Source of the DNA: Haemaphysalis longicornis
Taxonomy: Eukaryota; Arthropoda; Arachnida; Ixodida; Ixodidae
DNA length: 64,000 bases
Direction: 5' to 3'
Assembly: GCA_013339765.2 (NCBI GenBank)
Contig: CM023451.1
Span: forward strand, 147,756,763-147,820,762
A program made the translations under genes and the position numbers. Positions within the stretch are counted from its first letter, which is position 1. The number at the start of each line of letters is the position of its first letter. This document shows positions 25,001 to 39,700 of the stretch, in pieces. The notes under the pieces were generated by a model that had not been told where the DNA came from, did no database searches, and saw only the letters and a program-made list of their open reading frames with translations.

Positions 25001-28000
25001 TCTCAGCAAAGATGGCCCGGAGTTTGCTTTGGCGTAGCGCTCCTGGATAGCGCACAGCGGCTCGTCAGAGCCGTAGATTTTGTCGGCAGCGTCCAGAAGT
25101 TCCGGAGCTGTGACGGAGCTTGCACTTGCTTCGATCAGTTCGCTTTCAGCTTGAGCTCATTGAACAGCTGCTGGGCTGTGATGAGCAAGATCTCGTGGGC
25201 CCCACCTAAACTGCACCTCAAGGTCCCCAGCACCAACCACAAAAAAGTGAAAAACACCGGAACTGCAAACTGCGCGACGAAGAAAGGAAGGTTGAGCAAA
25301 AAACAAATATCTGCGAAACATGCACAGCCAACCTGTCTTTCTACACATCAAGCAACTGCTTCACACGGCGGCATGACAGGCACTAGTGTTTATATTTTTG
25401 TATGTATGTAAATAACTTTCATACTTACACAGCTCATACAGCGGAACCCTGCTGGTATGTCCCCCGAACTTACGACGACCTGCTTCTTACGAGGGAACAC
25501 CGCAGTCCCATCAACCTCCCATAGAAACAGTATTAAAAATCCCGATGATAGGACGCTCAGGTGCATGCGGTACGTTTCATACGACGGACCCTGGCGCGGA
25601 TAAACAGGCGTTTTTCCCATATTTTACACCGCTTTGCCGCTTCATGCCGAACTTTATTCTTAACACCCGTTTGACACTGCTTGATGTGCAAAGGTCCACA
25701 TGAAGGCGAGACCACTCGCTCAACAGACGCAAGCAAGTAGGCAGGTACTCGTGAACGGGAGTTAACTTTCGACGGCCCTACGCAGCAGCAGTACGCAAAC
25801 GCGCCAACCCCGAGAAGTCATGGTTCATGGTTTAGGGGGCTGGCGGATCGTAAATTTGAAGCTCCCATCGAGACGCCAACGAATGCGAAAACACTATGAT
25901 GCAACCCCACGGCGAGGACTAACACCCGCTTTCCTCGCCGCTCGATCAAAGTTTCATCCTCTTACGACGCTCTCCCCCCCTCTCTCTGCTCTCTGCTGAT
26001 CAGTGTCTTTCAAAGCGGCGTTGCCACTCCGCTTCTTTCTTTGCTAGGGTGCCTAAATTCACGCGCGTCCGCCGCAAGGGTGGAGACACCTATACGTTGG
26101 CACGGCCATTTTGGGTCACTTGCTGGCCGCCGCAGCAAGTCACTGTAGCAAGACGGCACTATAATTTTCGGCGCAACGCGATTTACTCCCGATGTTTGAA
26201 TCATCTTATCTATCTCGCATTGCTGGACCTTGTGGGAAGCGAAAACACCTTTGTGTCAAGTACTATGAGCCAATAGCGAGGGCATAGGGCGTTCGAAGGG
26301 TGTCTCCACCCTGTACGGAATTCCATTTGTTTTTTTGTTCATGTCCGCTTAAACTTAGCAGTTTCACACTCACTTTTTCCCATGCTTTTACCTCTCTCAA
26401 TTCACTCGACCACGTCGGCCTTATCTCGCGAGCGGAAGGCGCGGGGCTGGCGGGCTGTAAATAGCGCCTGATGGCACGAGTGTCGCGTAGCGCGTGGCAC
26501 TTTGCTGGCGGGCTAGCTCGGACGCCGTGGAGGGGAGAGGGGTGCAACATAGGCGTTTATTTTTTTTAAAGAACTTGGAATTTCAGATAAAGGTTCGCAA
26601 ATCAAGCGAGAATGCGCTAAATATCGTAGTTTAAATAAGTTCCTAGCCCACCTGTCGCGCGAGACCGTCTACTAGGACGGCATTTACCCGCACCCCGGTC
26701 GTACGACACCCCCGTCATACGACGCTTTCTCGCAGTCCCTTGAAAGTCGTATTATCGGGGTTCCACTGTATTTGCAGTATTATTCAATGCGGACCTGTGT
26801 TGAAAATGTATATTTCAAATTGTTTTTGTGTACACCCTGTGCACAAAGTAGCATTGACATTTTCAACTTTTCGCTTTCTTTTTTTTACTTTTTTGTTCTG
26901 ATATTTTTTTTTCATAAAATTCGTAATAAATCTGTTGTTTTAAATTATTCCCGTTGGACAGCCCTATCCTTCCTCAATCATTTCATACCTTACACTTTAG
27001 CATCCCTCATTTTCTGTGGCAGTAAAAAAATATATCCTGGACTACTCCAAAACAACCGATTTTTCCACGGTGGCCCCACTAGGGTGTATGTGCATGCTGT
27101 TGGTTGGAGGCAAAAGCAAGTTCCCAGGCGCAGTGCGAGGCTGCTGCTTCTTCCCCAGGAATGGGGGGGCCCACCTGAAGCAGAAGAAGAGGTGGTCGAG
27201 GTAGGTCCGGTTCTTGTAGCTCAGGTCCAGCAGGGTGGCGTTGTTCTGGAACCAGCCCAGGGGCGACTGCACCATGCACTTGCCGTTGCTCAGGGGCGAG
27301 AAGCAGATGTCCTCCAGGGTGACCTTCCGCCCCTGGTACTCGGCCGTGAGCCCCAGAAGCTTCGCCTGCAGCGACGCCACCTGCACAGAGACATGACGCA
27401 AGACAGGGATGAATAATAACAATAATAATAATTTTTTATTGTCCGGGTGCAAATATACAACAAATTATCCAGCTCGCATAAGCCCATAGGCTTGTGGGCA
27501 TAGCTGGGCAGCCTCAGCACTATAGACATAGGCGAAACAGATGCCCTAGCATCTTAAAAGCAAAAAGAAAAAAAAAAAATCAGGGGCAGATTGAAGGGGA
27601 AGGAGGAGGCAGAAAAAAAGCCTCTGATGATTGCGAGTACACTTTTCAAAGAAAATGAAAAATTTTCAGACACTATATAGAAATTTTCCCGAATGTGAGG
27701 CAAACCAAAAGTATACTAAAAAATGTGGGGGGGGGAAGGGGGGGGGGGGGGGAGGTTTGCTGGTACCGGTCGTGTCACAGTGCCAGACGAGTGTGGCATG
27801 AGCGAATGTCTCCAAACAATAAGTATTTGTTACTGCTAGGAGAGCATGAGTATTTGAGCTCAGAATCCTATTTGAACAATTACAGAAGAAATAAATTGAT
27901 TTGAAGTTCAAACACCAGTAAACTTATACAGTCTTGTTAAAGGGACCCTGCAACACTTGCCATCGACTACTAGTAATGTATTTTGGGATAAAGTCTATTG

Positions 28001-30636
28001 TCAAAGAAAACTCCTCCCGTAAGAATTATGAAAATCAATTCACAATTAACGAAACTACGCGCGATGAGAAATCGCGCATAATCGTTCCCTCTCAACTCGA
28101 CCGTGAACAACGCGATGAAAGCTGCGCGCTCTCTCCCGGAGAGGGGGGCGGCTCGCGGCGTTCTCTTCGGCGGCCTTCGATATATCACATGCCGGGTAGT
28201 TTTCTCCTTTTCTCCGCAACGCGGAGGGGCCTATTTCCGGTCTGGTGCCACAAAAAAGCAGGCATTGGTGCCTGCTCGCAAGTGCGCGCTCGGGCTGGTA
28301 GGGCGTTTTTGAAGCAATAAACGTTTGTAGTCGAGTGGTCCCGTTGAAAGGGAAGTATTGAGCTCATCACTCAAACTCTGCGCGCACTCAAAACGCAAAG
28401 AAACGGCAAAACTGTGCCTACAGGTTCAGACATAGAAGAGGTTCGTACACAGCGATGACGACGACGGAAATGGGAGAATCTAGCCGCGAAGTTGACCAGT
28501 GACAGCCGATCGGGCAGCCATGGCCTATGTGACGTCCCTTAGGCCATGCCAGGGGTTGCATAATGAGGACAACTGAAGAGAGAGCGGTTGGTTTTTCCGC
28601 TTCTTTCACAGCGATTTGCGCGCTCACCGCTTCACGTGCACGTGTAATATTTGGCTCAGGTATTCCTGGCAGTGTAATCTAAACGTCGCGCAGGTTTACT
28701 TGCACTGCTCAAAGAGTGTTGCAGGGTCCCTTTAAAGGGGCCATGCAGAAAACATACAAGTGTGTTTTATTCGGGAGAATTTGCGTTTTAAAGTGCCCCC
28801 AGCCCTTGCCCGCCACCAAATAATGCTTTAGTCACTGAGAAATTAAATTTTTAAGTTAAAATTTTCATTCTCCTGCCAAATCGTGTGTTTTGCGACGCCT
28901 GCGATGTCGTGACCAGGACAGGTCTTCAAACAAATGCCAGTGTGCTGCTCAGTCTGCAGCATACTGCATAGCAACTTGTTTGCCGTCAGTCCTCCTAGAT
29001 GGCACCACCATACTGCTCCGCACCGTCCTTCACTTTTGTTTTGTTTTTGACCATATTTGCACCTGGCTTGTTTTTGCTACGGTTGGTAGTAATCATTTTG
29101 TGAAACATGGGGTGTGTTCGACAAACAGGGTCACGTAAGACACCGTCGTTAACGCCAATTGGCTAGTGTCAAGTGAGACAACCCCAACGCGCCGGACTGC
29201 GGTGCAGCTATAACAAGCATAGTGTGCGCCGTACCAACAGAAGTACGCACTGGCACCACTAAGTTTACGTGTACTTTCGTAACTTCCATTGTTCGCCCCA
29301 ACATTCTGACTGCTGCAGAATGAATATGCATTACATTTAAGTGAAAAAAGCATAAGCCCTACCTAACTTGTGTTTGCTTTTGCCGGCCTCAGCCAATCGT
29401 GCGGCTGTGCATACGACGTCATAAGTTCCTAGTGCGGGAAATGAGCTAGTGAGTCACATGGCCATTCCCTTTATTCCCCTAATTATATAGCTTATTTGAG
29501 TGAAGTTTCCGTTAAAAGTAGTGTCAGTATGATTCTAAAGAGGCCTCTTTAATTAACCATCTTAGCCTAGAAAAATATATAAATTGCAGTCCCTGCCTTT
29601 GAGAGGGATGGGGTGGTACACAGAATATGAAGTTGAGGTATATGAATTAGCTGGAAGCATTATTGGGTCACTTAACACAGCATTGTGTCCATAAGCGTGA
29701 GCATTATTTTCGGATAAGGGGACGGGGCTGCTATCCTGCTGCAAGTTCTGCCCCTCTCGCACCAGTGAGGGACAGGGGAACCCACCCTGGAGTCGCGTAA
29801 AGAGAAGGCCAAAAGAGAGGAGCTCTTTTGTCTGGCACGGTAGTCCTGCTCCCTCAACGTGCACACATGCACGTATGTCATCATCTCAAACCGCTACTCC
29901 AGATACAAAATTGAGCAAAAAAAGAGAGAGAAAAAAAAAACTGAATCCTTTTACCGACAGGAAAGGAGCCTGCTGCACAGTGCTAGTACCATGGCAGCTA
30001 TTTCTATTTTGTAGGAGTAACAAAAAGGCCCCTTTCATTTGTAAGAATTCTATAACCTCTGATTGATACATAGACCTTTCAATGAAAACCTCGGGCAATG
30101 CACACATGTACTCAATTTTAATGCACACACTACTCAGAGACCCAATTTCCCGGAAGAAAAGGTACGCTTAGCTTCAAGCAAATCCCGCAGTACTTCCCCA
30201 ACTTGTTTAGATGAATGCAGGAAAGCAGCCACTGTGCTGTACTATCCCGCTGTGCTCACACTTTCTCATGTTTCAGCGATTAGAGCAGTGCTCGTTATAT
30301 TCCAAGATTCTTGCGACCTCTGATCGGCCCAGAGACTGCAGTGGAATGTGGCCTTTACTGCGACCCAAAGTCACAATTCTTGTAGATGGCATATAGCAAG
30401 TCTGTTCCTAACTTTGCAATTTTAACCACTTACTTCTGGTTAGAACTGACTCATCAAAAGAATTAAAGAGAACCTCGCTGAGTATTTGCAGGCCAATGTG
30501 GAAAATGCAAAACTCACTAAGCAGACGAGTTCGCCTTTTGCGCATGCACTTCTTCTGTAGAAGACTTTCTCAAAAGAATTAAGAGAACTCCGAGATGAGC
30601 TAGTAAGAAATGCTCTGAGACTCTGATCTCTCTCTC

Positions 30637-30722
<86 letters not shown>

Positions 30723-33700
30723 AGAACTGAACCCCCTCCCCCGCAAAGTGTAGAAGTCCATGACCCGTTTATATATCTGCTCCAAGGCAGAGCAGTACAC
30801 TCCCCAGCATAAAAACAAAGTTAAACTAAACAAACAGCACTTGCCTTGTAATGCAGTCTATGAGGAAAAAAAAATACTGAACGAAAACTAATTGCTTCGT
30901 GATTAGTCTATGAGGAAAAAAAAATGCTGCATGCCTGTTGGATTTTTTTTTTTTGTGTGCAACGTGATCTAACACGTGTAAGACACCCACACGCCTATTC
31001 CTCACACACCAATGCTTCCAAACATTTTTTTCTTTTTTCTTTTTGAGGGAACTCTTGTTACGCGTCATAATTCAAACCAAAGTGGTACGTGTCCCTCAGT
31101 GTATCTCACCTCGTGAAGAAACTCCCTGTCGAACACGTTCCCAAAGTTGACTGTCAGGTTGTACCGCTTCAGGTGAAGTGTGTATGGGATCAGATGGCCA
31201 CCATTCCGTGTGATGACCACTTGCTGGACCCTGTAGAAAGGCCTGCACAAACAGAAAGATCACCCAAACAGCCATTCAGCCACAAACCGTGCCAGTCATT
31301 TTTCAGCTACCTCTTGCCCACACTATCTTATACATGTGATCATGCATCTACACTTGCAGCCTACATTTAAAGAACTAAAGAACTACACGGCTACCCGAAA
31401 GCAAGAACTCCTCAAATGCTTATTGGTTGCACACATGCAAGGCTATTCCCCTGTTTCAGGTTATAGCATATGTTTAATGTAAACACTTGTCATTTGGTAA
31501 AGCTGCTGGCATTATGCAGATGACAAAGGTTTTCAATAAAACTCTTATTTTAAGCTTCATTTTCCGAAATTTCCAGCTTTCTTGAAACACATTGCCCCAG
31601 CCTATCTACACAATTTTACAATCAAAGTCATCTATACTGTTCACAACAGACTGAAGCTGGCAGGAAATGCAAGGCAGGTTGAGCTGAAAGCATGTCTCTG
31701 AAAAGAGCAAGTATGCATCCACTCTTCTTGTAGTATTTGCCATTGGATGCTGCCTAACATCTAAATGCAGACTGCAATATCCCTCAGTACCTCAGAACTG
31801 GTTCGAAAGTTCACAGTGAACACAAAGGGACTGGTCTTGCGTCTATTTCATAATCGAGTGGAATCACATTTCTCACTTTTTATGTTCAAGGTTTCCATTT
31901 TGTCCCTCAAGCAAAGCAATTCTCACCGCTACTATTATTATTGTCCACTACCACGAGCATAGGCTACTAGAGTTTCAGACAAAGCTATTGCCGCTTCACA
32001 CAGGTCCCAATCATTTTTGATCCAGAGTTATGCCCAACCACAGCCACTGCCGGCAGCATTAAAGGGCGCCGTAATTGGCCAAAACACGCGACATTTTTTT
32101 CGGTGGCATGTTTCTGCAGTCGCAGAAGATCTGCAGGCTGACCCGTGCCTGCATCCGCAAATCAACATCCCTCACGGTCTTGGCAAAACATCCCGCCCAC
32201 GTAGGTGACGAGAAACTGTCACTGCGTGCGTCATCACAAGCAACGCCCGTACCCGAACTCCTTGTCGAACTGATCTCGCTCCAGGCGTGCCCTGCTGTTT
32301 GGGGCAGACCACAGCTCCACGGGGTTGGTGCGGATGGTGAAGAAGTTCAGGCCCGCACAGCAGGTTCCCACAAGGACCAGGGAGGCCACAATGACCGTCA
32401 CAGGCCGGCGGGCACACAGTCCGCCCCAGCGGGCAAAGGCCGCCACAAAGGCCCGCTGCAGCCGTCCGCCCTTGGGCGCAAAGCCGTCCTTGGCGTAGAG
32501 GGGCGCGTCGTCGGCCGTGTCTGTCGACATGCCTGCAAGCAAGACAGAATACGGGGTCGAGTAGGGTGCAAGCATCTCTAACACCACCAAGAAGCGTTCC
32601 CAATCAGCTTGACACACATCGCGTACAATTAGGCCCAGTGTCACTGAAGCCCCTTCGCCTTTTAAAAAGCAGTTATCTCGAGTCAAATTAGGCTTTACAT
32701 ACGTGAGAGTAAGTCGGACAAAAGACATTTAAGAGGTGAAATAAAAAGCCAAGCTGCTTGCTTACCTAAGCCCTTGATAGAACACACATGCAGTCAGAGG
32801 AAAAAAAGACACAGACACAGCAAAATGATACAGGAAACTGAATTCTTTTGCCTTTCAGAGAAATATAAATGGTCCGCTTTAATTAACCTCCTTTGGCGCA
32901 GCTGTAATATTACTCAACTTTGCAAGAGGTGCGGCAATCCAGCCATTACACATCTGCCTTTGGGATGGAACAGTTAAGATGTTGGCTACCCAATTCAGCC
33001 CAATAGAAAAAGGCAGCACCATCAAAACAGTGTTACAGGCCTCTTTCTATTTTTGGAAGGAATATAGACACACCAAGTTTTAGCGCTTCCCTAACTCATG
33101 GCTTACACTTTCCAAGTGTGTGAGCATGACTGTTCCCAAATACAAGGAGCAAGAAAAGTCATTAAAGCATTTTTTTATTTCTATCTTAAAACTAGCACAG
33201 CAGAGATTATGTGAAAGATCAGTACTATTGCCAGGTTAGCATAAAAACCAAATCACTTTCAAATGAGACGTCATGAATGTGTACTTATCACATAAAAAGA
33301 CGCTACCAAACTGGACGAGATGAAGCACTGAATGTCGTGTCAACAAACAACAGGCTTGCCCAACACGTCAGTTATAAACGACTGACTAGCAAAGATCTTA
33401 ATTGAAATGAGCCAGTCCCCACGCAGCAACGAAAAAGTCATTCAAGGCTTTCGGTGCATTTAAGCTTGCGCTAGTGCTTCTCAAGACTGTGTATGCTGTT
33501 TATAAAGCGGGTGGAAAAAAAAATAATAAATAAGACTAAAGCATAAAAGATGGCGCGATATCAAAGATAGCAGCGGCATATTGGACTTACTCGCATTCAC
33601 GCAGCAAGAGGGCCCAGCATTCGGTCCCTGCTTGTACTGTGCGAGAATGTAGGAGACCAAGACTACTACGAAGAATGCGGCGTAGGTGAGGGTGGCCAGC

Positions 33701-36700
33701 AGGTAGTAGCCGTTGATGCCGCCCAGCTTCCAGGTTTCCTTGGGCTGCGGGTAGTCGGGAGGCTTGCACGACTCGAGGCACGTGGCGCAGCCGCACGGTT
33801 TCTGCCCGGGGGCACCGGGCTCGGAGCATTTCTTGGCGCTGGCATTCATAGGCAGGTATGTGTGGTTGTGGGAGACGATGGGAATGTCTGGAGCAGAGAG
33901 CAGGGAGAAAGACGCACTGAGCACTCACATGGCCACCTATAGCTTGTATCCACTGGCGAGGGAGAGATGCAGGCAACCATGTGAGTGCACAGTGACTGGT
34001 TGCATCGGGAACTACGGGGTGGCGCTACTTGTCCGTGCTAAGCACAAGACGTGGGTTGGACATTCCAAACTCTACCCCACCGAATGCAAAGTAATGCCTC
34101 GACTCCCAATGTGAGTGCGATTAATAACATCTCTGTTGACGCCACAGTTGAGAATTGGGCTGAAACGGAGCAGACGACCGTGAGTTTTTTTTCTTCAGCG
34201 CACGGGCGTAGTGGCACAAGCCACGGCATGTCCGTGGCCATTTCCAATGTTGCCAAGCGAAGAAAGTGACAGCTAAACTTTTCAATGAATGCCACCAATG
34301 GATGTAACTTAAACTTTGAGCAGGTAGTCCTGTTTCACAACACCACCATGTAACACAACAGTGACCGAGTCAGCTAAGTGCCATGAAAATACACACGAAA
34401 AGGTGCAACAAGGTAAATTCTGCGAGGGCACCTGGCACTGGTTGCGATGTTGTGAATGCAAAAGCATTAGTGCTGTATTGCGAAACACCTCCTCTAAGTA
34501 TCATACATTATTCTCCAATCACCGAATGTGCCTTCATTACCGTCAGCTATTTCCTTTTGCATTTTTCGTCTTTCTGCTACTATGACTTTGCACACACTTT
34601 TGTTTGCACTGTTAGACAAGGAGAACATTTAGTGGAAGCATATTTTTCTACTCACCTAATGGCTACTTCTGCAATTAAGCATGCTCAAATCACAGCCTCC
34701 ATACATGTCTCAACACACATTTTTAAGGTGAAGGCTTTAATGCACTCACTAGGTCAACTGGAGTCATCAAGCTGTGGTGATGGCAGAAATGCATGCTCAT
34801 CTCGCCTTCCAGAGGCTTGATTCCCATCCAAACCAAAATTTATTTATTTTTTCACTCAGTTACCTTGATTCTTTTGCAGTAGGTTCTCCCTCCCAAATTT
34901 GGCATCAGTCCCAAGCATTTTTTTCCCAAATTTATTCTGTAAGACATTGGCCATATCGTGTGCCGTCCCTCGGCCACGATGACGCTGCCAGATTTGCAAC
35001 AGTTAACTAATGCTTTCGTGTAAAAAAAAAGATGCATAACAATTTGTGGTAATGTAACAAGCTTTCTATAAAAATAACATGGAGGACACTGCTGTCAGGT
35101 TCAAGTTCACACCATTGTCATCCATAGTGCATTTTAATAACCCAAAAATTACGCCGTGAGCTACCTATACATACTTGAGGTACGTCACACAGGGTGTTGC
35201 AATAACAACTAGCCGCTTTTTCATTCCCACTCAAAATTTACACAAAGGTCCCATTTTCATGGCCTGTTTTATCCAGCTATGATAATTGTAAGCGCTTTTA
35301 CCCGTTTATTTTGAAATAGACTAAAACCAATTTCACCTGTGGAAAAATCAACGGCCAGGATAATGGCTACCTTAGAATGGCAGTGCCATGCTTCAGTTAT
35401 TGTGTATCCTGTTCCATTCCTGGGAGCACTTTATCTGGGAGTAGGTTTGTTTAATAAACACTGCTTGTTCATGCTACGAGCTCTCACTCTGTAGCAGCCA
35501 TTACCTGAGCCAAGTTCATAAAGGTGGTCGTCAATGGTTACAACACAAATTTCAAAGTTGACTCAAGCGTGGAGGTGACAGTAGGGTTTAACACACCGAC
35601 ACAATGCAGGCAATGAGGTGCGCCGTAATTTTGACCACCCGGGGATCTTTAACGTGCGCAGAAATCTCGAACACACAGGCGTTTTTGCTTTTCACCTCCA
35701 TCAGAAAAGCGGCCGCCACGGCTGGGAATCGAACCCGTGTCCTCGTGCTCAGCAGCACAATGCCTTAGCCACTGAGCCACCACAGTGGGACCACCAGAAC
35801 CATTTCCCAGGCCCAGGAGACTGCTCACTCATTGTTTTCGGAACAATCCAGGTGAAAATAAGCGCAAAAGGTGGGTTTACTGTGCAGACAGTATTTGCGA
35901 CGCCTTTGCAAAAAACCACCACTTCATGAATTCCCAGAAACACCAGCTCTTGGAGTAACACTGACAGCGTATTGCATTCTGTTGTGACCTTGAAAGACAG
36001 TCTCTCTAACGGCTTAGAATGTCTTCAACCACACACAAAACCAGACTCACTCAGCATGCAGAGAAGAATACAAGTAGCGTGACAGAAACCAGTTTGAGAG
36101 GAGCTATAAACGCTTGAATCTGAAGGAGTTATACAAAGAGTGGACCGTCCCACACAATGGCGTTCCAGAATGATGGCGATTCCAAAAGTAGGAGGAGGTT
36201 ATTGAATCTGTGATCACCTCCCCAACTCAACAAAGTTGTGCAAAGGGAGTGTCACCTACAACCCTCAGTCGAGAAAATCCTGGGATGCCTCAAATCAACG
36301 AAGGCATTCTTGAAGCTCGATACTTCAAAGGCATTGGAAGGTGCAAGGTAAAGGCAAGGAACACAGTCTGGTGGCCTACTCTAAACGGCAAAATGAGCAA
36401 CTCATAACATTGTACGAGCAGCTCAAGGCTCCAGCAGTTGAAGCCACTAACCGTAACACCAACTCCAAATTGGCCACAGCAGCAGATAGGAGCCGATGCG
36501 CTTAAACCTGACAGAACTCGCCACATAATCGTGGTGGATTACTGCTCTCTTTTTTTTTTAAAGTGAACAGCTTGTCACCAACCACCTTTACAGCTGTTAT
36601 TGCAGCTGGCAAGAGCATATTCAAACGTACCTAAAGTGTTTGCGCTGCACCACAACCCACACTTATTTCATCATGAGTGCTCGTGGAGTTCGCACACAGC

Positions 36701-39700
36701 TACGGATTTCATCTCGTAACAAGCAGCCAGGGCACCCACAATGAAACAGTGAGGCAGAATGTGTGGGGAAGACTATGTAGGACCTTTCCAAGAAATCCCA
36801 GGACCCACACACGGCGCTTGCAGTATACCGCAACACGCTGAGAGTGAGCAGATACTGACCATCGCAGCTTCTAGTGGGCCAACGCCTCCAGACAACAGCG
36901 CTGACAATGCCAGGCACCCTGCAACTGAGGTGGCTATCACACAGTTTAGAGCCAGGGATAAAGCTGTGTGAAGCAAACAAAAGCAGGTCTTCAACTATCG
37001 TCACATCGTCCACCCACTCTCTGAAAGAGAGGCTGTGTGAATTCAGGGGCCGAATTCTCTAAAACCACGGGGTAGCGAAATGCATGTGTTCTGGGGTGGG
37101 GCCGCCGCTTTGGGGTTCTCTGCAGGTAGACTCCCTCAAAGCGGTGGCCCCAACCCCAGAACAAATGCATTTCGCTACCCCGTCGTTTCAAAACGACGCC
37201 CGTCGTTTTAGAGAATTCGGCCCCAGGACACATTAGGGTGTGGTGAAGGTACCGAGCCCAGCAAGACACGCCACACTCAGACGCGGCTGAAACACCAACA
37301 GACGTCATTTAGTGCAACTACTGGCAGCGCCATTCAACAAGCCAAGTATTCTTCACGTCCTTACATCTGACAGTTGAAGCATGGACAACACACCATCCAT
37401 CTATGATTGTCGACAACACTACAGAGCAAACGGGCGCTACCTCAATGCAGCTAAGCTCGATGCAAGGAAGAGCCAGCTGTATTGGCTAATGGCTATCCCG
37501 ACAACCATGCCGAAATCAAGACTGCACACAAGTGACTATCCACCTACTGCAGTGACTAGGTCCGGCCACCAACAGGTCAGGCATTCAAAGGGACTTGACA
37601 AGTGAAATCTCAATTCTCTCAGAAGGGGGGGGGGGAGATGCAGTGCATTCACACGCTCAAGTATGTGCGCCCAAGGTGACTTTCCCGCACCAAGTTCCAA
37701 ACTTACCAAAGTCAGCGAATGTATCCTGTTCAGGGCAGCGTAGTGGGGGGTTCCCCAAAGACAGTACACAGGTTAGGAATACACAGAGCTTTTGCTTTAA
37801 GATTCTTGTTTTCTGTGGTTTTGTTTGAAGAATGCCTCGTCACTACAGTGCTGGTGAGTGATATACAGATGTATAAACACTTGTTTATGTCTAATAAAAA
37901 CCCAACTGACAGTCTGCACCTCCTGCGTCCCTTCATTTTGCATTTCATCCTTTGCACAGTTATTAGTTTAAACTGCCCATCACCATGTTTGTTAGCAGTG
38001 GCAGCCAGAAGAAAAACAGCTCATCTTTTCTTGAGCACTAGTGCTAAAATGCAAAGAGAACCAAAAAAAGGTGGGGCTTGCCCAAGTGCTGGTGCAAGGC
38101 TGGAGAAAAAGCGAAGCTGGGGGTCGACATAGCTTCTTCCCCTACGAGATCCACTGTCAGGGTTGGGGACCACGAGCGCAATACTCGGAATCTTCTTCTC
38201 TTCACTGCCGTTTAGGTATGGTGACTTAGATGCGATTGTCTGGGTTGGATTGTAGCCATCTCGTATGTTCTCGAGCAGCAACATGACGGCGTTCACAGCG
38301 CTTGTTCTTCATTGGGAGTTACATACTGCTTCACGCGACTCGTGTTTTGCAGGAGTCTAAACGATGTGCTTGGCGCAGAGTCACGAGGCGCTATGTGTCG
38401 CCGACGCGGCGTTATGCCGCGCGTTCCCCGAGTAGAATTTAGCCTGGCTGCAAGGCTAGCTCTCGATGCTACCAGATGCTGGGGCCGACTAGAGTTGAGC
38501 CCTGCTGGAAGGCTAGGTCGAGAGGTTGATTGATTGATTGTAGGGTTTAACGCGCCGACGCAACGCAGACGATGAGGCGCGCCGTAGTGGGGGGCTCTGG
38601 ATTGATTTTGACCACCTAGGGATCTTTAGTGAGCGCCGAAATCTCGTACACACAGGTGTTTTTGCTTTTCGCTTCCATCAGAAAAGCAGCAGAAAAGCAG
38701 AAAAGAGGTTAGCGTGTGCTCTCTGCTCTTTGCTGACGCACAATGCTTTCGCACTCTCCCCCCCCCCGCCAGGAGGCACCACGTGCAACTTTTTTCTCAG
38801 CATTTTTTTTTTTCTCCACATGCCACCAGACCTAGCTCATGCTTAAACAGTTCCGCTGTCAAAAATAATTCTGAGAGGGAGCGTAGCCTCTGCAATGAAT
38901 ATATTAACAAGCTGGTCTTTTTTTAATTCCTTACACACTCATATTTCGCAATACAGAGGTCTGGCCTCACAACAACAAAAGGTCTACACAACACACACAC
39001 ATGACATCATCACAGCCAACGTCATGATACCCTCCTTAACAAGGGGACGCGTGCTTAACTACAATTACCCATTAGTCCTAAAAAAATCTGAGGTAACTTA
39101 GGGTAACCTTAAGAATTAGAAATTCAATTCAAATTAGTTCCAAGAAATTCCTAATTACTACTTAGTACTATCAATTATTAGAAGCAAATTCCTTCGATTC
39201 CAAGTAGATACAGGTAATTGCAATGAGTCCTCACAAACTATTTAAAGCAATTCCAAGGTCACCCCTGCTAGCTCCCCAAACGACGGCCCTGCCCGTGCCA
39301 CTGCTCTCAGTCATGCTCCCTGTTAGGTGAGAGGGGTGAGCAACAGTGTCAAGTCAAAAGTCGGTAAACGAAAGGCCTGAAAAAAGCAAAAGCAGACCTC
39401 GTCCATATGGCAATTCAAAAAAAACACGCGAGGCGACCCCGTTTATGCAAGCAACCTCACAGAAGCTTGGTTCAGGCATCCACGGAAGAAGAACTGGCGC
39501 AGCTTGCACTAGTGGTGCAAGGCTGGAGAAACAGCAGGGCTGGCGGCCCCTCTCCCTTTGTCAGAGACCGGGCTCATATTTATTTCCGAATTCACTAGCG
39601 AATTTTCTCCAGCACTGGCAGGCCCGGAGCATTTTGTCTGCAGGCTGTCACATTTCTCCCAAAGTGGACCGCATTAGCCCGTGCTAGAACCCGCGGCCAA

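Noticed and set aside
30600..30833. Open frame with an Arg-Glu repeat
   Set aside because: It is only the translation of the CT microsatellite.
35725..35790. Possible tRNA gene on the minus strand
   Set aside because: The tRNA-like head is continuous with a repeat body found again at 38.5 kb, so it is a SINE.
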